From contig NC_134455.1 of the NCBI RefSeq assembly GCF_047948215.1, forward strand, positions 105,480,495-105,544,494: 64,000 nucleotides of DNA, in the 5' to 3' direction. The first letter of the stretch is position 1. Every line of letters begins with the position of its first letter. This DNA comes from Lycorma delicatula (lineage: Eukaryota > Arthropoda > Insecta > Hemiptera > Fulgoridae). The position numbers and the translations under genes are program-made. Below, piece by piece: positions 32,395 through 45,221 of this stretch. The notes beneath the pieces were generated by a model. The model did not search any database. It saw only the letters and a list, made by a program, of their open reading frames with translations, and had not been told where the DNA came from.

Positions 32395-34074
32395 CTTTCA
32401 GTGCAGAGACTGTCTGTATAATTAACATGATTAATGTAATAGCAAGCAACTTTAACTAGTGGTATTTTAATTTACATAGTCTGTCAAAAGAAGGAGGGGG
32501 TGATATTGTAAAACAATTCTTTTCTGTGGATGATGCGTTGTATATTGTCTTATCCTAGTCGAGGAAAGTAATTTTATACCATGCAGATGCAATTTAAATT
32601 GCATAACATTAAAACGAAGTACAGATTTAAAACATTTTAAAGGGTGCAAAATTTTTCTCTAAAAAGTAAACAAAAGAAAATTAAATTATTTTAGTGCACA
32701 CTTAGAACATGGAAAGTTAATTGCTCTAAACATATATTTAAATTTTATTTAAGTACCACTTAGTATCCTCAGTTTCAAGAGAGTATATTTTAATTAAAAA
32801 AATAATACAAACAAAACAAAAGAAACACCATCATTGTTGTTTATTAATATTTTTGTTAAACTGTATTCTTATTTTAAACTATTGTAAATATTTACTCAAT
32901 GATTCAAACTAGAGAGATAATAGAATGCATTTGATACAACTACACTGATCTCATAAGGAAGTTATAGTTTCACAGAAATACTTTAGGTGTGGTAGAAATA
33001 ACTATAACATTGCGTGTTGCGTGTTACACCTAATATTACTTTACAAGAATTAGTTATTTTCATAGAAAAATATCAGAAATATTTAACATTACTTCTAAAA
33101 AACGATTAATATTTTATGCCAAAATTAATTGGTACATTACACTATGTATGTTTTTAATAATATTTTTAATCTGATAATATGCGAGACGGGATAATTTAAC
33201 GATAATAATTTTACCATAAACATGAAAACCGTTGTTTAAAAATATTCTAGTTTGAAATTGTCAGTAACCAGGATATTAATGACGGATCCACTACAAGAAG
33301 AAATAAGCGAAGCAAGTTCAGAGATGGAATATGAAGATGATAGGGTATACATACATACAAATTATACTTGAACTACCTCTAACGTTATATAAATATACAC
33401 TACACAGTACTTGACTAACTCTAACATTCTCAATGAGGAAGATCAGTGAAAACTGATGAACTGTAACCATTCTCAGTAATTTTTTTTAACAACAACAAAG
33501 TATTAGATTAGAAGATTATGTTGTATGTAGTATTTAAATAACCACTGTAGTAATAAAAGTAAACCATATGTTCGCAAAGAACTAAAAAATTAAATACTAC
33601 TTACTTAATTGATTTTTAAATTAGTTCATTTATGATATTTACAAAGAATTTTAGATTTTATCCCTTGCAGAATCAATGTTATTCGTATTTTTCTGTTAAT
33701 TAGAATGATTTTTTTTTTACATTAGAATAACCAGCAACTAAATAAATAGAAAGCCAAGATGGAACGCTGTTTTTCATTTAAAATAAACCAAAAGTATAAA
33801 TTATCAGTTAAAACAATGTTCATTATCATAAAAAATGAGCGCTAAAGAAAGGATATTAAAGATGAACTATTAAAAAAGTAAGTACGAATTAGAATGTAAA
33901 CGTTAAAATAATAAAAATATTTAAAGATATTATTTTAATAGAAAAAAATATTAATTGCGTAAAAAGTAGTACATAAATGAGAAATAGGAAAAGATCAAAG
34001 TATTTATAAATAAAAAAGTACGTATACAAAAGATATATAGTAGAGATGACCATTCGTTGTGGAAGATCACGAGG
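32395..34074. other. AT-rich presumed intron or intergenic DNA
   Basis: Apart from the weak exon at 33272 nothing is recognised. The 60- and 64-codon minus-strand frames at 32467 and 33889 are AT-driven and unsupported. Confidence 0.4.
33272..33344 (+). CDS. Possible plus-strand acidic exon
   Basis: Between an acceptor (gtcagtaaccag) and a gtatac donor, one base plus 24 codons are open: ILMTDPLQEEISEASSEMEY then EDDR. The leading single base would fit the phase of the signal-peptide exon at 23956. However, the same purine-rich DNA read on the minus strand is simply a pyrimidine tract ending in ttgtag, so the acidic peptide could be an artefact. Confidence 0.2.
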
Positions 34075-35120
34075 AGAATTCAACAGCCTCCGCTTTCATT
34101 TCCTCCTTTAACGACACTGATTGGATGGGTTTGTGATGCCGGTAAGAAGGCAGAACCGTTTGTTGAATACCTAACCAAAACTTTTCGGCCGAATGAAGTG
34201 AGGGAGCAGATGATGGGGAAATTTAAATTTATTTAACTTCTTGGACAGTCCAGTTCCTCTGTGTCTATCTACAGTGCGTTTCACATGTGCAGAAGTATCT
34301 GTAGAATCAGGAAAGTTGGATGGTTAAAAATGACTCCTGGGTTTGAAATAATACCTCTTAAGATGGCATATATATATATATATATTGCCATTTAGGGCCA
34401 TCGAACACATAATATGCCTCTTCAATAGCATCCTTCGGACGATGCATTTCCCATCAGAATGGAAGTTGTCACAAATAACGATGATCCCAAAACCGGGGAA
34501 ACCTGTATAAAATATATCTTCGTATAGACGAATCAGCCTTTTGCCAAATCTCTATGATCTTTGTGACGCTACTCCTCGCACAAATTAGGTCTATTTTAGT
34601 AGAGGGATCCGTTGTTCCTAACCACCAATATAGTATCCGAAATAGGCACTCCAGAATTGAACAAACTCATAGAATTGTTGGTGTATGCGATTGTTGTTTA
34701 CATAAGAAGTAATAATGCTAAGCGGTTTTTTCTTTAATATCTAACAGGCTTTCAATAAGATATGGTTGTGTGTTCTGCTGTACAAAGTTAAGAATAGGCT
34801 GCATCCACCATCTTATGTGATAATACGTAACTATTTTGATGGATGGGTCTCAGAGGTTAAATATAGCCTGTAGTTATCAGGCTTACCAAATTAGTTTACC
34901 AAATCGGGGGTTCCGCATGATTAAGTCTTGGGCCCGGTTTTTGTTTTCTATCTACGCTACTGATCTTCCTCGTACGGACTGTATCACTGTTCGTCCTTTG
35001 TTGATTACACGGCGATTATGGTTGTTGATGTTGATCTAAGAGTAGCTTAGGAATAACTGTGATCAGAATTAGATCACCTCAATGAATTGCTAACTAAATG
35101 TAAGGTAAATGTTAATTTTG
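34075..35120 (+). mobile_element. Jockey-type LINE reverse transcriptase relic
   Basis: Plus-strand frames, broken by many stops, follow the order of a Jockey-clade reverse transcriptase. PFVEYLTKTFRPNEV (about 34157) is followed by TPGFEIIPLKM (34330), FNSILRTMHFPSEWK (34425), MIPKPGKP (34482), a degraded SYRPISLLP block (34525), LLYKVK...HPPSYVI (34770-34810), then GVP and VLGPVFVFYL near 34908-34950 and a FVDYTAIM-type remnant of the F-A-D-D catalytic box (about 35000). An (AT)n run (34371-34386) has expanded inside. The element is long dead; ends were not located. Confidence 0.7.
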
Positions 35121-36317
35121 CAAAGTCAAGTCAAGGGACGTTTGCAATAACAGGAGTCTGCTCACGAATCTGTGATTTGATTTTAAATAATCATTTTTAG
35201 AGGTTAAAAAGGATTTATTAAAAATAAATATAAAGAATTAAAAAAAAAAACCACTAAACAAAATCAAACGTCTATGAAGCCATACAAATGACAGTTATTT
35301 TTATTAAATAAAAATTAAACATAATCCAAGCGTTCTGATTTTATGACTTTCTGCATTTTTTACACGGCGTAGGAGATTTTTCGTTAGGAACAAACTAAAA
35401 ATTTAGAAAAAGCATTGTTGTTTACCAAAACGTGTGAAAATTATTTTTCAATAAATAATGAATTTCACTGCTATATAAAGAGAGATACCTTTTCGTTTTT
35501 CCTGACAACCGCGAAAACTGCTGAACGTTGCGAAATTTTAATTGTATTTTTATGTGAGTACCGGAACGTTTACAAGAGTTCAAATCTCTCCAGCCTTACT
35601 GTATATAAATCATAAATAAGAAATAACTTCAATTAAATAACCTGAAACTTCTTTTAGTGAATATAATGCTATATTCTATATCGATATAAATTGTCTATAC
35701 AGATTGTCATTATAAATATCGACTTCTTCAGAAAATTCCGTAATTTAATGTCAATGTTTATTAAAGATCCGTTATATTATACGTAAAAACTTAGTTTGAT
35801 AATAAAATTAAAGCGAATGACGACTATTAATTATTTAAAAAATAGAAAGTTTGTTATTCATCTAAGTTAATCTATTTTATTCAAATCAATAGCCTACACA
35901 CGATTATTAAAAAACTAATTACAATTTTTGATGTTCTAACGCATGTAGTGCGGGTAAAGCCGGGACGGGGATGCTATAATGTTTAAAAAATTGTTTTCAA
36001 ATCGTACTACTTCATTTTCTAGAAGATTCATATTCAAATTACATCTTAAACATGTTTTTATATTTTAAAATAATGCAACCAACCACATATGATAAACTGA
36101 AGTTTAGGAAAATCAGAAAAAGGAATTTAACAAAATAAATAATATTTTAATTTTTAAACGTCACAAAGTAAGCAAAATTTTTTGTAATTTAATTTTCCAG
36201 TTTACAACTCAAGTAGTACGTGATAGTTTTAATTTAAAATTATTAATTATTGAATCTCATTTTAGTAATTGTGTTATAAAAATTGTATTGTTTTTTAACT
36301 GTTGAATTTCTTCTTAC
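35121..36317. other. AT-rich stretch without visible genes
   Basis: No supported coding frame; the 66-codon frame at 35415 has no features. Confidence 0.45.
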
Positions 36318-36365
36318 CTGAATCAGATAAGCATATTTCAGAGATTGATTAAAATTATTTTTAAA
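36318..36365 (-). CDS. Candidate internal exon, minus strand
   Basis: Minus strand: an acceptor (tatctatttcattaatggcag), 16 codons reading FKNNFNQSLKYAYLIQ, and a consensus donor (cag|gtaaga). Phase 0-0, and the only open frame of the three. It would precede the exon at 32299-32394 in the same gene, across a 3.9-kb intron. Short and AT-rich, so support comes mainly from the splice sites and phase agreement. Confidence 0.3.
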
Positions 36366-38120
36366 CTGCCATTAATGAAATAGATAAAACATAGAAAATT
36401 AATTTTATAAGCTCTTGTTATTAGAAGAAATCTTTAAAAGTTTTAATTGACATTTTTCTTTTTTTTTCTTATAATATTTTTTTTTTTACTTTATTATATA
36501 TGTTACAAAAAAAATTGTTTTTAGTTAGTTTTTTCTAACCGTAAACCTAATATAAAAACAATCGTTTTCAGTTTAACAATAACGCGTTCTTTGGTAAAAT
36601 CAAACAAAAAATACCACATGAAATATATTAAAATGACTTCAATATTAACTTTATTTTATAATTAATTATATTTTATTTTTTTAATAAACTCGTATAAATT
36701 TAAACTTTGAAAATTAACTTTATATTTTTTTTCAACACACGATCTTTTGACCTCTTTGTAAATCAGAATGGAAACAGTTGTTCATTCAAAAAGGTAAAAA
36801 TTATTCAACTTACAAAAAGGTGCAATTTTAATTAAAGTATCAATAAATTTTTTTAATTAGGTTAAAACATAACTTAATTTTAAAACAATAACTTTTGTCA
36901 ATACTATATACGAAAAATAACAAATAGGGATTGATAAAATTAGAGGATATTTTATAATATTATGACTGACAGAAAAAAGATGAACGTAAAAGTAAATAAA
37001 ATGGAACAGTTAAGTTTCTAATCAACGAATACTAATTTTACCTTTAAACGCATATACATTAACAATAGTCTTTATAATAATATTAGCTTTGCCAGTTACA
37101 AAATCATTTCTGTTTTAATAAATAATAATCGTTTTACTATGTACTAATGTTAACGCATGAAGACTCTCAAGTGTAACGTTTGAAAGCGAATTTCTATATT
37201 TAATTTTTCTCTGAGTTTGAACAATACGTTTTAAAGTTACTACATTTACTGAAATATATAAAACATTTCTAACTGGTAACATTATATATTGAAAGCAGAA
37301 CTCATTTCTGGTACAAATAACACAATAATTTATTCTTCTAATCATGCATAAATCAAATTTTGTTCACTTAAATGCATAACCGAAAATGAGCGAAACATTT
37401 CAACATTCCTGCTACCATTATAATATCTATTTCTATATTTATATTATTACCGTATTCAAACATAATCTACACCCAGTGAGGGATTTTCATTTAACTAGAA
37501 TAGTGAAACCATATTCGTTGAATTTTTTTACGAAAACCTAAAAAAATGGAGCTTTCTCTTTCATTTAATTATAGGTATTATAGAAAGTTTTATGTAAGGG
37601 ACTCAACAGCTCAATTATTACAAGAATCTTACTCTATTACAATTTTTAATAAATAACCAAACGATATTAAAGTAAAATTTATATATAACTAAATTACATA
37701 CTTTCTATAACAAAAATATTAACTGTTTTTTTCGGTTTATATTATTGATATTATTTATAACTACTATTATAATTAATATTATTATTATACTAAATTTAAA
37801 TTAAATTCACTGATTTTTTTTCTTTAATGATTTTATTTATTTACTAGATGAAATAGTTGTTTCAGAAAAATATGTGAATTTAAATGCTGCCTTTTTTGCA
37901 GTTTTTTACTCTTTAAAACTCAAGTAAACATTTCTAACTGTAATTACAGCTAATTTATATAAATTCAATCTATAAACAGTTTTAGCTGTCTTTTAAAATA
38001 TGATTTATGACATTTTTTTAAAATGTTTTAATAGGTGTAGAATTAAAACTGGAAATTCTTTTTCTAATTCATCCTTTCAAGAATGGTATAAAAGGAAATC
38101 CCAATATAAGTTTACAGAGT
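36366..38120. other. AT-rich stretch without visible genes
   Basis: No supported frame. A minus-strand acceptor-like ttcactattctag (about 37500) is followed by 12 codons and a TGA; this may belong to an interspersed repeat and is not called. Confidence 0.4.
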
Positions 38121-38134
38121 TAGCATCTTGTGAC

Positions 38135-39350
38135 GGAACGGGTGGTGATAAACACTGGGAAGGAGGCGATTATTGTTTAGCGCCTGCAGGAAATCGAGCT
38201 TCAGCTTTTACCAGAGAAGACGCAAATGGTCGTAATCTCGGGTAGCCGTAAGCTGGCCCTGATATCGTATGCGGTTGGTAAGATGGTAGCTCACTCTGCC
38301 CCTGCAGGGAAATTCTTTGGGGTGTGGACAGACAAGAACGTCACGTTTCAGAACAACACATACTAGTAGTCTTGTTTGAATCTCAGAAAACGGCTGCCGC
38401 TATCGATCGTATAATGACCAACAACGGGAATCTCTATAAATCGTAGCTGAGAGTCTTGTCTCAGACGGTGCTTTACTGTACTGTATGGACTACCAGACTG
38501 GTTTATCGCGCTAGAAAGGAGAGACCTCGTAATTCTTAGCATGATGTACACGGCTGCCTCCCTTCGGGTATGCTACAGGTACTGGAACATCTCAGGCGAT
38601 TCCGCCGGCATAGTGGTCGGACTTGCCGCCCTAGATCTCTTCGTTCGAAAGACGGAGGATCTTATAGGGGAGTGGGTAAGGCGGATGCAAAGGTATCGCA
38701 TGTTCGCAGGTGGCAGGATAAATGAGATCACTCAACGAAACGGAGATGGACCCTGAGATTGATCCCGGCCCTCCAGAGCTGACTGCCAAAAACACGGCAA
38801 ACTAGGGTAGGAGTTGATCCAGTTTCTTACTGGACACGAGTGTTTCAAGTGGACTTGTGCATGCGGACAATCAGACCCTCCGTGGATGCGATTACTGCGG
38901 GAATGAGGATCCCACAGAACACACTATGTTTGTGTACGATCGGTTCCTGCAGAATAGGGAAACATGCAGGAGAAAATTTGACGGGCTTACCCCAGAGAAT
39001 ATCATTGATCCTACGCTACAGACCAAATGATCGTGGCATGCGATGTCCATGATGTTGATTAAGGTTATCCGAATCAAGCCAGCGGAAGATGTCCACTGGT
39101 GAATAACTAGCTCTGAGTCTCCCTTGGGAGGGAGGCTAAAAAAACCGCATGTTCCCGATAATATCGAGGCATGGGGCAGGCATGAAACGGAGAACAAGAC
39201 GTATGGAGTGCTTTGATAATACTGTAAGGTGAGCATGCTACTCCATGTTGTAGTGGGGTTTTAGTGAGTAGGTCCGCAAGGGAGAGTCCCACACCACTAT
39301 GGGGTACCAGTCACATTATGCGTGTAGAATGTTTCCACTTCTACGACGAA
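38135..39350 (+). mobile_element. R1-type LINE, 3' part of ORF2 and 3' UTR
   Basis: A GC-rich 5'-truncated copy. Frames read LLPEKTQMVVISGSRKL (about 38205), FFGVWTDKNVTFQNN (about 38315), ALERRDLVILSMMYTAASLR (about 38500), a VRRMQRYRM segment, then FLTGHECFK (about 38825) and EHTMFVCDRFLQNRETCRRK (about 38918), LTPENIIDP, matching the post-RT thumb and C-terminal cysteine region of R1-clade ORF2. A ~250-bp 3' UTR (ctcccttgggagggaggct... caccactatggggtaccag) follows. R1 elements insert by target-primed reverse transcription, often in rDNA; none is nearby. Stops and frameshifts abound. Confidence 0.75.
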
Positions 39351-39359
39351 AAAAGTTAG

Positions 39360-40795
39360 CATCTGCCAAATTTATATTTCTTATTCACTAGATAAAAACT
39401 ATTCTTAAGATTTCCCTATCCACTTTCAAGATTTCTTAAGATTACGCCAAGAATAATTTCAGAAACCTTCATAGCTCCCTTCTCTTTTGCCTATTCCTCT
39501 TTTTCAACTTGGCTTAAGCACCATCCGTTTATTTATTGAGGATATTAGGTTTCGGAGCCTCAAACCATTTTAATTTACTTAACTTACACCTTTATTTACT
39601 TCAATTGTGACTTCCTTGTTCGATCTCGGTCAACATTTTCCTGATATTAATTTAGCATAAACTTACCCACTTATATTTACTTTAATTTTGTAACTTTTTT
39701 CATTCATTCAAGCCGCTTTCTTTGTTTGAAAATCTCTGGCAAAATTTAAAACCTTATATATGCCTCTAAGTAAATTTTTAAACTACATTATTTCTCCTAA
39801 CTTAAATAAATTTATTTTCTATATCTCAAACCCTTTTGAAATTGATCGTCTTCCAATAGCAACATTAGGTTACAAGAGGTTACTTAATTAACATTTAGAC
39901 CTACTATATACGTTTTAATAGATAACTCTGTAATAGTTAAAATAGAACCTAAATATTTTAAAATAGATTGTTGTGATTATTTTTAAACCCGAATTCTAGT
40001 TACTAGATTTATTAGATAAGGGCCTCTGAGATACACTCTCATATGCCAGATTCACACTTTTATAAGAGGTTAAAGAGAAAATTCTACGACCTTTTCATGA
40101 ATGTTGGAGATATCTATTACGCTGAGTTTACCAGATAATGCAGAATACATACTGAAAGAATACACTTCTAATCTCGTTCAATTCTTTTAAGGCTAGCATA
40201 AAGAGAAATTCCTAAACGTAGAATAAATATTACTTACACGATAACTGGAGTAAATGTTCCATACAATTTTCTCCCGACTCAGTTTTCAAAATTTTCTTGC
40301 GTTTATTTTTTTTCAACGTCTAGGAATGAGTGAAGAAAAAATACTCTTTTACCACACTACTTAAGGAAATCATCCTTCCCCGATTTCATATTATATGAGT
40401 AAACTATTCATATGGATATATCAGAACAGGATAACACTGTTTTTTCTCAGGTAAATAACGTGCAACTATTACAGCTTCAGAATATTTCGGGATGTTTAAT
40501 AGTTATATTTTCATAAAAAATAATTTTCCTTCTTTTAATCCAGGTTACTAAAAAGGAAGCTTTGGAAAAAATTATACTCTTAATTTTAACGTATGGAATA
40601 AAAGCTTTACTTATAGTAAAATTAAATAAATATTTTATTCTGATTGGCACATAATAATTAATTTTATAATCATATCAGGAATAGGTAGGTATTCCATTCT
40701 ATGCATAAATAAGGACTGTCTCAACAGTTACCTTGGATGCATCAAGGGAAACCTTGATAAAACGTTGCTCAGAGCAGTATCAAACTACAATTAAA
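39360..40795. other. AT-rich stretch, nothing firm
   Basis: An acceptor-like gttttttctcag ends at 40451 and precedes 21 open codons to a TAA. The same site can also be read as a donor, so no exon is called. No repeat family recognised. Confidence 0.35.
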
Positions 40796-40938
40796 GAGAA
40801 AAAGATGTGATTAAAATCCATATTCATTATTCAAAATATATACTCATGAAATAATATTAATGAAATACATGAAGGTACTAAATTTATTGTACAAATTATT
40901 AACGAAAGAAATAAACACAGTTCAAAGGGGATTATTAA
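40796..40938 (+). repeat. Direct repeat pair C, left copy
   Basis: About 140 bases (aaaaagatgtgattaaaatcc ... aataaacacagttcaaaggg) recur at 41562-41695 with roughly ten percent change, 766 bases apart in direct orientation. They could be diverged LTR-like ends of a small element or a local duplication. Confidence 0.75.
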
Positions 40939-41561
40939 AAATTATTGAACAGGATTTAGAAAACACAGATGTTTTTATGTCTTAGTTATTATTGTTAAAG
41001 GGCATCATAAAGCCCTTTTTTTCACAGCCGAAATTTCATACGAAAGTTTGTGTTGTTTAGGTTGATAATGTAATATTTTTAAAAGTAAATGAATATTATT
41101 TTTTACGAAACACTGCATAAAATGATACAAATTTTTCCATTATGTATTCAAACATATTATTTTCGATCTGATAGGCACTGTAATTTTTTTCCAATCATCC
41201 TCAATGTTCTTAAAATTGTATTCTAATTAGAATATTTAAAAAAAAATTATAATCTTCGTAGTTGAAAATTATCAGCCTATTTCAGTTTTAATTTCTATAA
41301 TATATTCATATATATTATATTTTTAAGTAATTTACAAAAATCTTTTTTAAATATTCTTCTTAAATTACTTATTTTTAAGTTGACACAGCATAAGTTTAGA
41401 ATTGGAGTGGAGAACACAGACCATGTAATTACTTTAATTGTGATGAAGATATCAAGATGGAATTTATGTTCTATCCGTAAATTTTGTTTGAACTCATGAA
41501 AGCCTCTGACTGCATTAATCGTCGTATACTATTCAGATGTTAGAATACAATTATTAAACAA

Positions 41562-41695
41562 AAAAAGATGTGGTTAAAATCCAGATTCATTATTCAAAAT
41601 ATAAACTCATGAAATAATATTAAAGAAATATGTGAAAGTATTAAATTTATTACATAAATTATTAACTAAAGAAATAAACGCAGTTCAAAAGGGAG
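41562..41695 (+). repeat. Direct repeat pair C, right copy
   Basis: Right partner of 40796-40938; contains catgaaataatatta, aaattattaac and cgcagttcaaaagggag. The enclosed 620 bases have no coding frame. Confidence 0.75.
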
Positions 41696-41949
41696 TGAAG
41701 ACGTATGAACTAAATTTCTTGAAATATTTCTTAAGAGCCTGCTATCAAGCAGTAAAAATAAATCTTTAGTGAATTAATTATCGTAAACGAATATTGAATA
41801 AAAATATTCACTATTTGTTCCTGCAGTTCCGTTTTTAGCACTATTATTCTTCTTAATTTTTACCACTCTTATATTAACACACTCTTGGACTTGTGTGGGA
41901 GATGGACTATGTCTGTGAATTCATGGTACGGAACCTTTCAGTCGAATTT

Positions 41950-42768
41950 TGAAATACTTCCGCTTATCCATTCGCTCTGAAATTTTGCATACAGATTTGC
42001 TCCTGATGACAACACATTTTAGCAACATTTTCAAGTCGCTATTGCGTTAATTACTGAAAAAAAGTTCTTTAATAAAGTGAAAAAATGCCCCTTGAACTTA
42101 TGCAACCTTGTTTACATGGACCAAATACAAGTAAACAAGTGAGATATATATTAGGGTATACAGCTGCTACCACAAATTCTGTACAGTATCGACCGAAGTT
42201 TTGGAAAAATTTACTACTTTTTAACCGGATCCAAATTTTCGGGCGAAAATTGTAAATATCTCGTAAACGGTCGGTCCAAGCGCTCTGAAATATTTTTTCG
42301 ACCCTCCAAGTGATGCCCATCCGCTTCCAGTGGTAATATTTTCAAGTGCCTTCCGGGAGCTGTTCGGAAATTATGAGAGGGTTTGATGGGGTAACCCGAA
42401 ATATCTCGGCAACTCCTCGTCCGATCTTCACAATTCAAACAGAGTATATATCAGCAGATCAAGCGCTATATGTTTAATGCATCAGGAAGATTCTCGATCG
42501 AACGGATCATGGTTATCCATAAATTAAATTCTTTAGCCCTATATTTTGATTGCATTCACCAACCGTAAAACGTACCGATCCATTTAAAACAGACTGGAGA
42601 TAGTTGTTGACATAAAAAGTAAAGCATGGGTAGATAAATGCTGATATCTTTAGTGATATAAATTTTGATATAATTTGAAGCACTTCCGCCTATTTATTTG
42701 CTTTGAAATTTTGCATACAGGTTTCCTCCTGATGACAACACATTTTAGTAAAATTTTCAAGACGCTAA
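41950..42768 (+). repeat. Repeat unit D bounded by a direct repeat
   Basis: 41950-42041 and 42675-42768 share gaa(a/g)(t/c)acttccgc, ttgaaattttgcatacag, cctgatgacaacacatttta and attttcaag with few changes, about 725 bases apart. The enclosed DNA is GC-richer, with short overlapping open frames (83 and 74 codons) that carry no domain. Looks like a non-autonomous element with long direct ends, or 1+ units of a tandem repeat. Confidence 0.65.
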
Positions 42769-43289
42769 GATGCCCGGCTACAGTAATAGCTGCAACGATC
42801 CTCGTTTACGCCGTCTCGAAGACTACTTCTGGTGGTCTGGAATTGTGTTTCTAATTTAGAGCAATCATGTACTTGTAGTCAGTAAATTTATTCTTTGACG
42901 GTTTCAACTATTATCCTCTAGTTACCTGATACCCAATATTGTCCTTCCTTCCTTCAGTTCTTTGAAGCTTCATCTTTTCTTAATGTCAGTAAGTATTCTA
43001 ATTCTTCTTCCTCATTCTGTCTTTCCTTCCACGTAGAGTTCCTTTATTATTCTTATTAGCTTTACCGTCTGAAAACCTTTCGGCACCATGCTCCTTCGGT
43101 TTATTTTTCATTGGTAAGATGCCAAGAAAGAATGAGTTTCAGGCCCAATGCCTCCTGTGTCACCGATCCTGTTGACTAGATTGCTCAGTTTTAATACTTA
43201 ACAAATCCCGGAGTCTTTTTCTATGTTCTCAAACGGATTACATATTCATTTCTAATCCATTGGTAATTGATTTCACAAAGCTCATTGTA
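42769..43289. other. Unassigned stretch, mixed composition
   Basis: Somewhat pyrimidine-rich (ccttccttccttc, cttcttcctc). Might be part of the adjoining LINE relic or an antisense element, but no motif was recognised. Confidence 0.3.
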
Positions 43290-44300
43290 AAAGTTGACGC
43301 AGTTGAAAACGCATAGATAAATCTACAAAAGAGATAATGGAGACTAAAAAGGAAAATTTATGGAGAAATATAAAAACTATTATCTAAAAATTCACGATCA
43401 TAACAAATAATTACTAAAATTTGTGGATGAATTCAGAAAGTAAGAATTTATAACATTTTTAATATTAATAAAATCTATCTGATTCGCAAAAACTGAACCA
43501 AAATTGAATGATTCAGGGATGTTTTAAAGTATAGAAAAAATATAATCACGGGAAAGACAATCACGAAGCTTAAACAAAGATCTTATTATAACAAAAAAAA
43601 AACAGAAATTTTTTTAGTCAATAAAATCAAAAGGTGGGTAAAAAATCCAAATACTTTGAAAAAATAATGATCCTAACAGGACTAGAAAAAGCAGGATTGA
43701 CAGGTAGAATAAAGAAAAAGGAAATAACTTATAATTTGATTGAAAACCAGTACAATAAATAGTCCATATCAAGAAAAGTCAGATTAAGACGCTATAAAAC
43801 AGTAATGCTTCCAGAAATCCTGGTGTGTTTAAAGAATTTATGTGTGGTTCAGGAAACCTTAAACATTCTCTAGAAAAAAAATAGAGTTAAAAAAGAATCC
43901 TCACAAAATATTAGGAAGAATGTACCAACTAATAAAAGCGGAAAACTCATATCAAGAAATAGAAAATATTGAAATAACAAGAAGAAAAGGAGTTTAAAAT
44001 TTAATGAGCATTTATATCGAATGAACAATAACAGACTGACAAGATCAATTTAATTTTATTAATAAAAATCCTAATTTGTACAAGGAAATCGAAAAATATT
44101 TCAAGGAAGTAAAAATAAACAAAAATTTAATATAGGAAAGAAATACATTTAGGAAATTGGTTGATGAATCGAAATTTCAAGAAAAAATAAAAATCTAAAG
44201 GAAATATCTTAAGTGGAGGGAAGAAAGAAGAAAAAACAAGCAGAGATAATGAGGAAGTTTTGGGAAAAGAAAAAGTCTAATTATGTAAAAGTGGTCCAAA
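43290..44300 (+). mobile_element. LINE reverse-transcriptase C-terminal relic
   Basis: Lysine-rich broken frames read MILTGLEKAGLTGR (about 43668), VRLRRYKTVMLPEIL (about 43780), KKRSLKFNEHLYRMNNNRLT (about 43985), and a FKEV segment near 44105. It ends in an A-rich run of KK/EE codons. The RLKF.EHLYRMN.NRLT block is characteristic of the C-terminus of an insect endonuclease/RT LINE, related to 29881-30500. The endonuclease, RT core and ends are missing. Confidence 0.65.
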
Positions 44301-44984
44301 AATGGCCTGAACAAATAAAAAAAAATAAATAAATCTGAAGTTATAAATATGTTTATTAGTAATTTTCTACAGTAATGAATTCGGTTTAAATTACTCTTTG
44401 TGAGCAGAAAGCGATGGTTTGAACAATTTTCAAAATCTGAACCGTAAAATGTAGATTTCATTACAGTTACATACATACACATCTCTGAAAAAGAAAGGGA
44501 TTGGATTGTTATTCCAAAAATTTGATGTAATATACGGTTTTGTGTTTTAAACAGTGAATGAGTACGTAGGTGAAATCAACATTCTTCCTGATGATCGAAT
44601 AATAAAACACAAATACACAAACAACGTAATAAATTTAATTAAAATGGTAATTTTTTTTTTACGCTATTAGAAAAAAAGGAAAATATTCCTTAGTTACTTA
44701 CACTCTTCACGTAGGATCGCATATAACCACAATTTAATTTCATCTTTTCCCTCTACAAAAATATTTTTATTTTTATAATTTATATTAATTTTATGTTTAT
44801 TTTTTTCACAACAGTAAACTTTAAAAAGATTTTATTTATAGTATTTATAATTTGTTAATAGGTTAAAATGATTTAAAATTAATCAACAATAAAACTTTGA
44901 AAAGTAAAAAAAAATTAATCATTCTCTCACCGGTAATTGTACATTGGTAGTTGTACGCACAAATTATCCAAATGGCGGGAACGT
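44301..44984. other. AT-rich stretch without visible genes
   Basis: No supported coding frame; the 95-codon minus-strand frame at 44195-44482 is the antisense of the A-rich LINE tail. Confidence 0.5.
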
Positions 44985-45085
44985 TGTTCCCGATGAGGTA
45001 GTTAAAGGCAATGGCACTCCTAGGAGCTTTTATTGGAGATTTTATGCTTAATTGAGGGATCCGGCTCCGGAGATGACGAAGAAAT
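44985..45085 (-). repeat. Dispersed repeat related to the 2.4-kb GC-rich island
   Basis: Minus strand gives ccggagccggatccctcaat, taagcataaa, ctaggagtgccattgcc, actacctcatcggga: the same ordered boxes as 2395-2480. It includes a cgggaacgttgttcccg inverted pair. A minus-strand open frame runs through it (RIPQLSIKSPIKAPRSAIAF) and is partly mirrored by the frame at 2395, so an old coding origin is possible. Confidence 0.45.
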
Positions 45086-45221
45086 AAGAAGAAAATATTA
45101 CACAAAAAAAATTAATTAATTAAATTATAAGAAGAATTATTAAAAATTAGATATTATAAATACATCTTTGACTTGAAATGTAAGAAAATCTTAAAAGCAA
45201 ATTTAAAAAATGTTTTTACAA

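Noticed and set aside
37440..37505. Minus-strand acceptor followed by 12 codons and a stop
   Set aside because: Very short; the sequence reads like the end of an interspersed repeat.
40452..40517. 21-codon frame after ttttttctcag, ending in TAA
   Set aside because: The same caggtaaat reads equally as a donor for an upstream ATG frame; neither reading has further support.
41821..41930. Open frame after a good acceptor (ttgttcctgcag) with a gtacgg donor
   Set aside because: Its 3' half runs into repeat unit D and appears to be repeat-derived.
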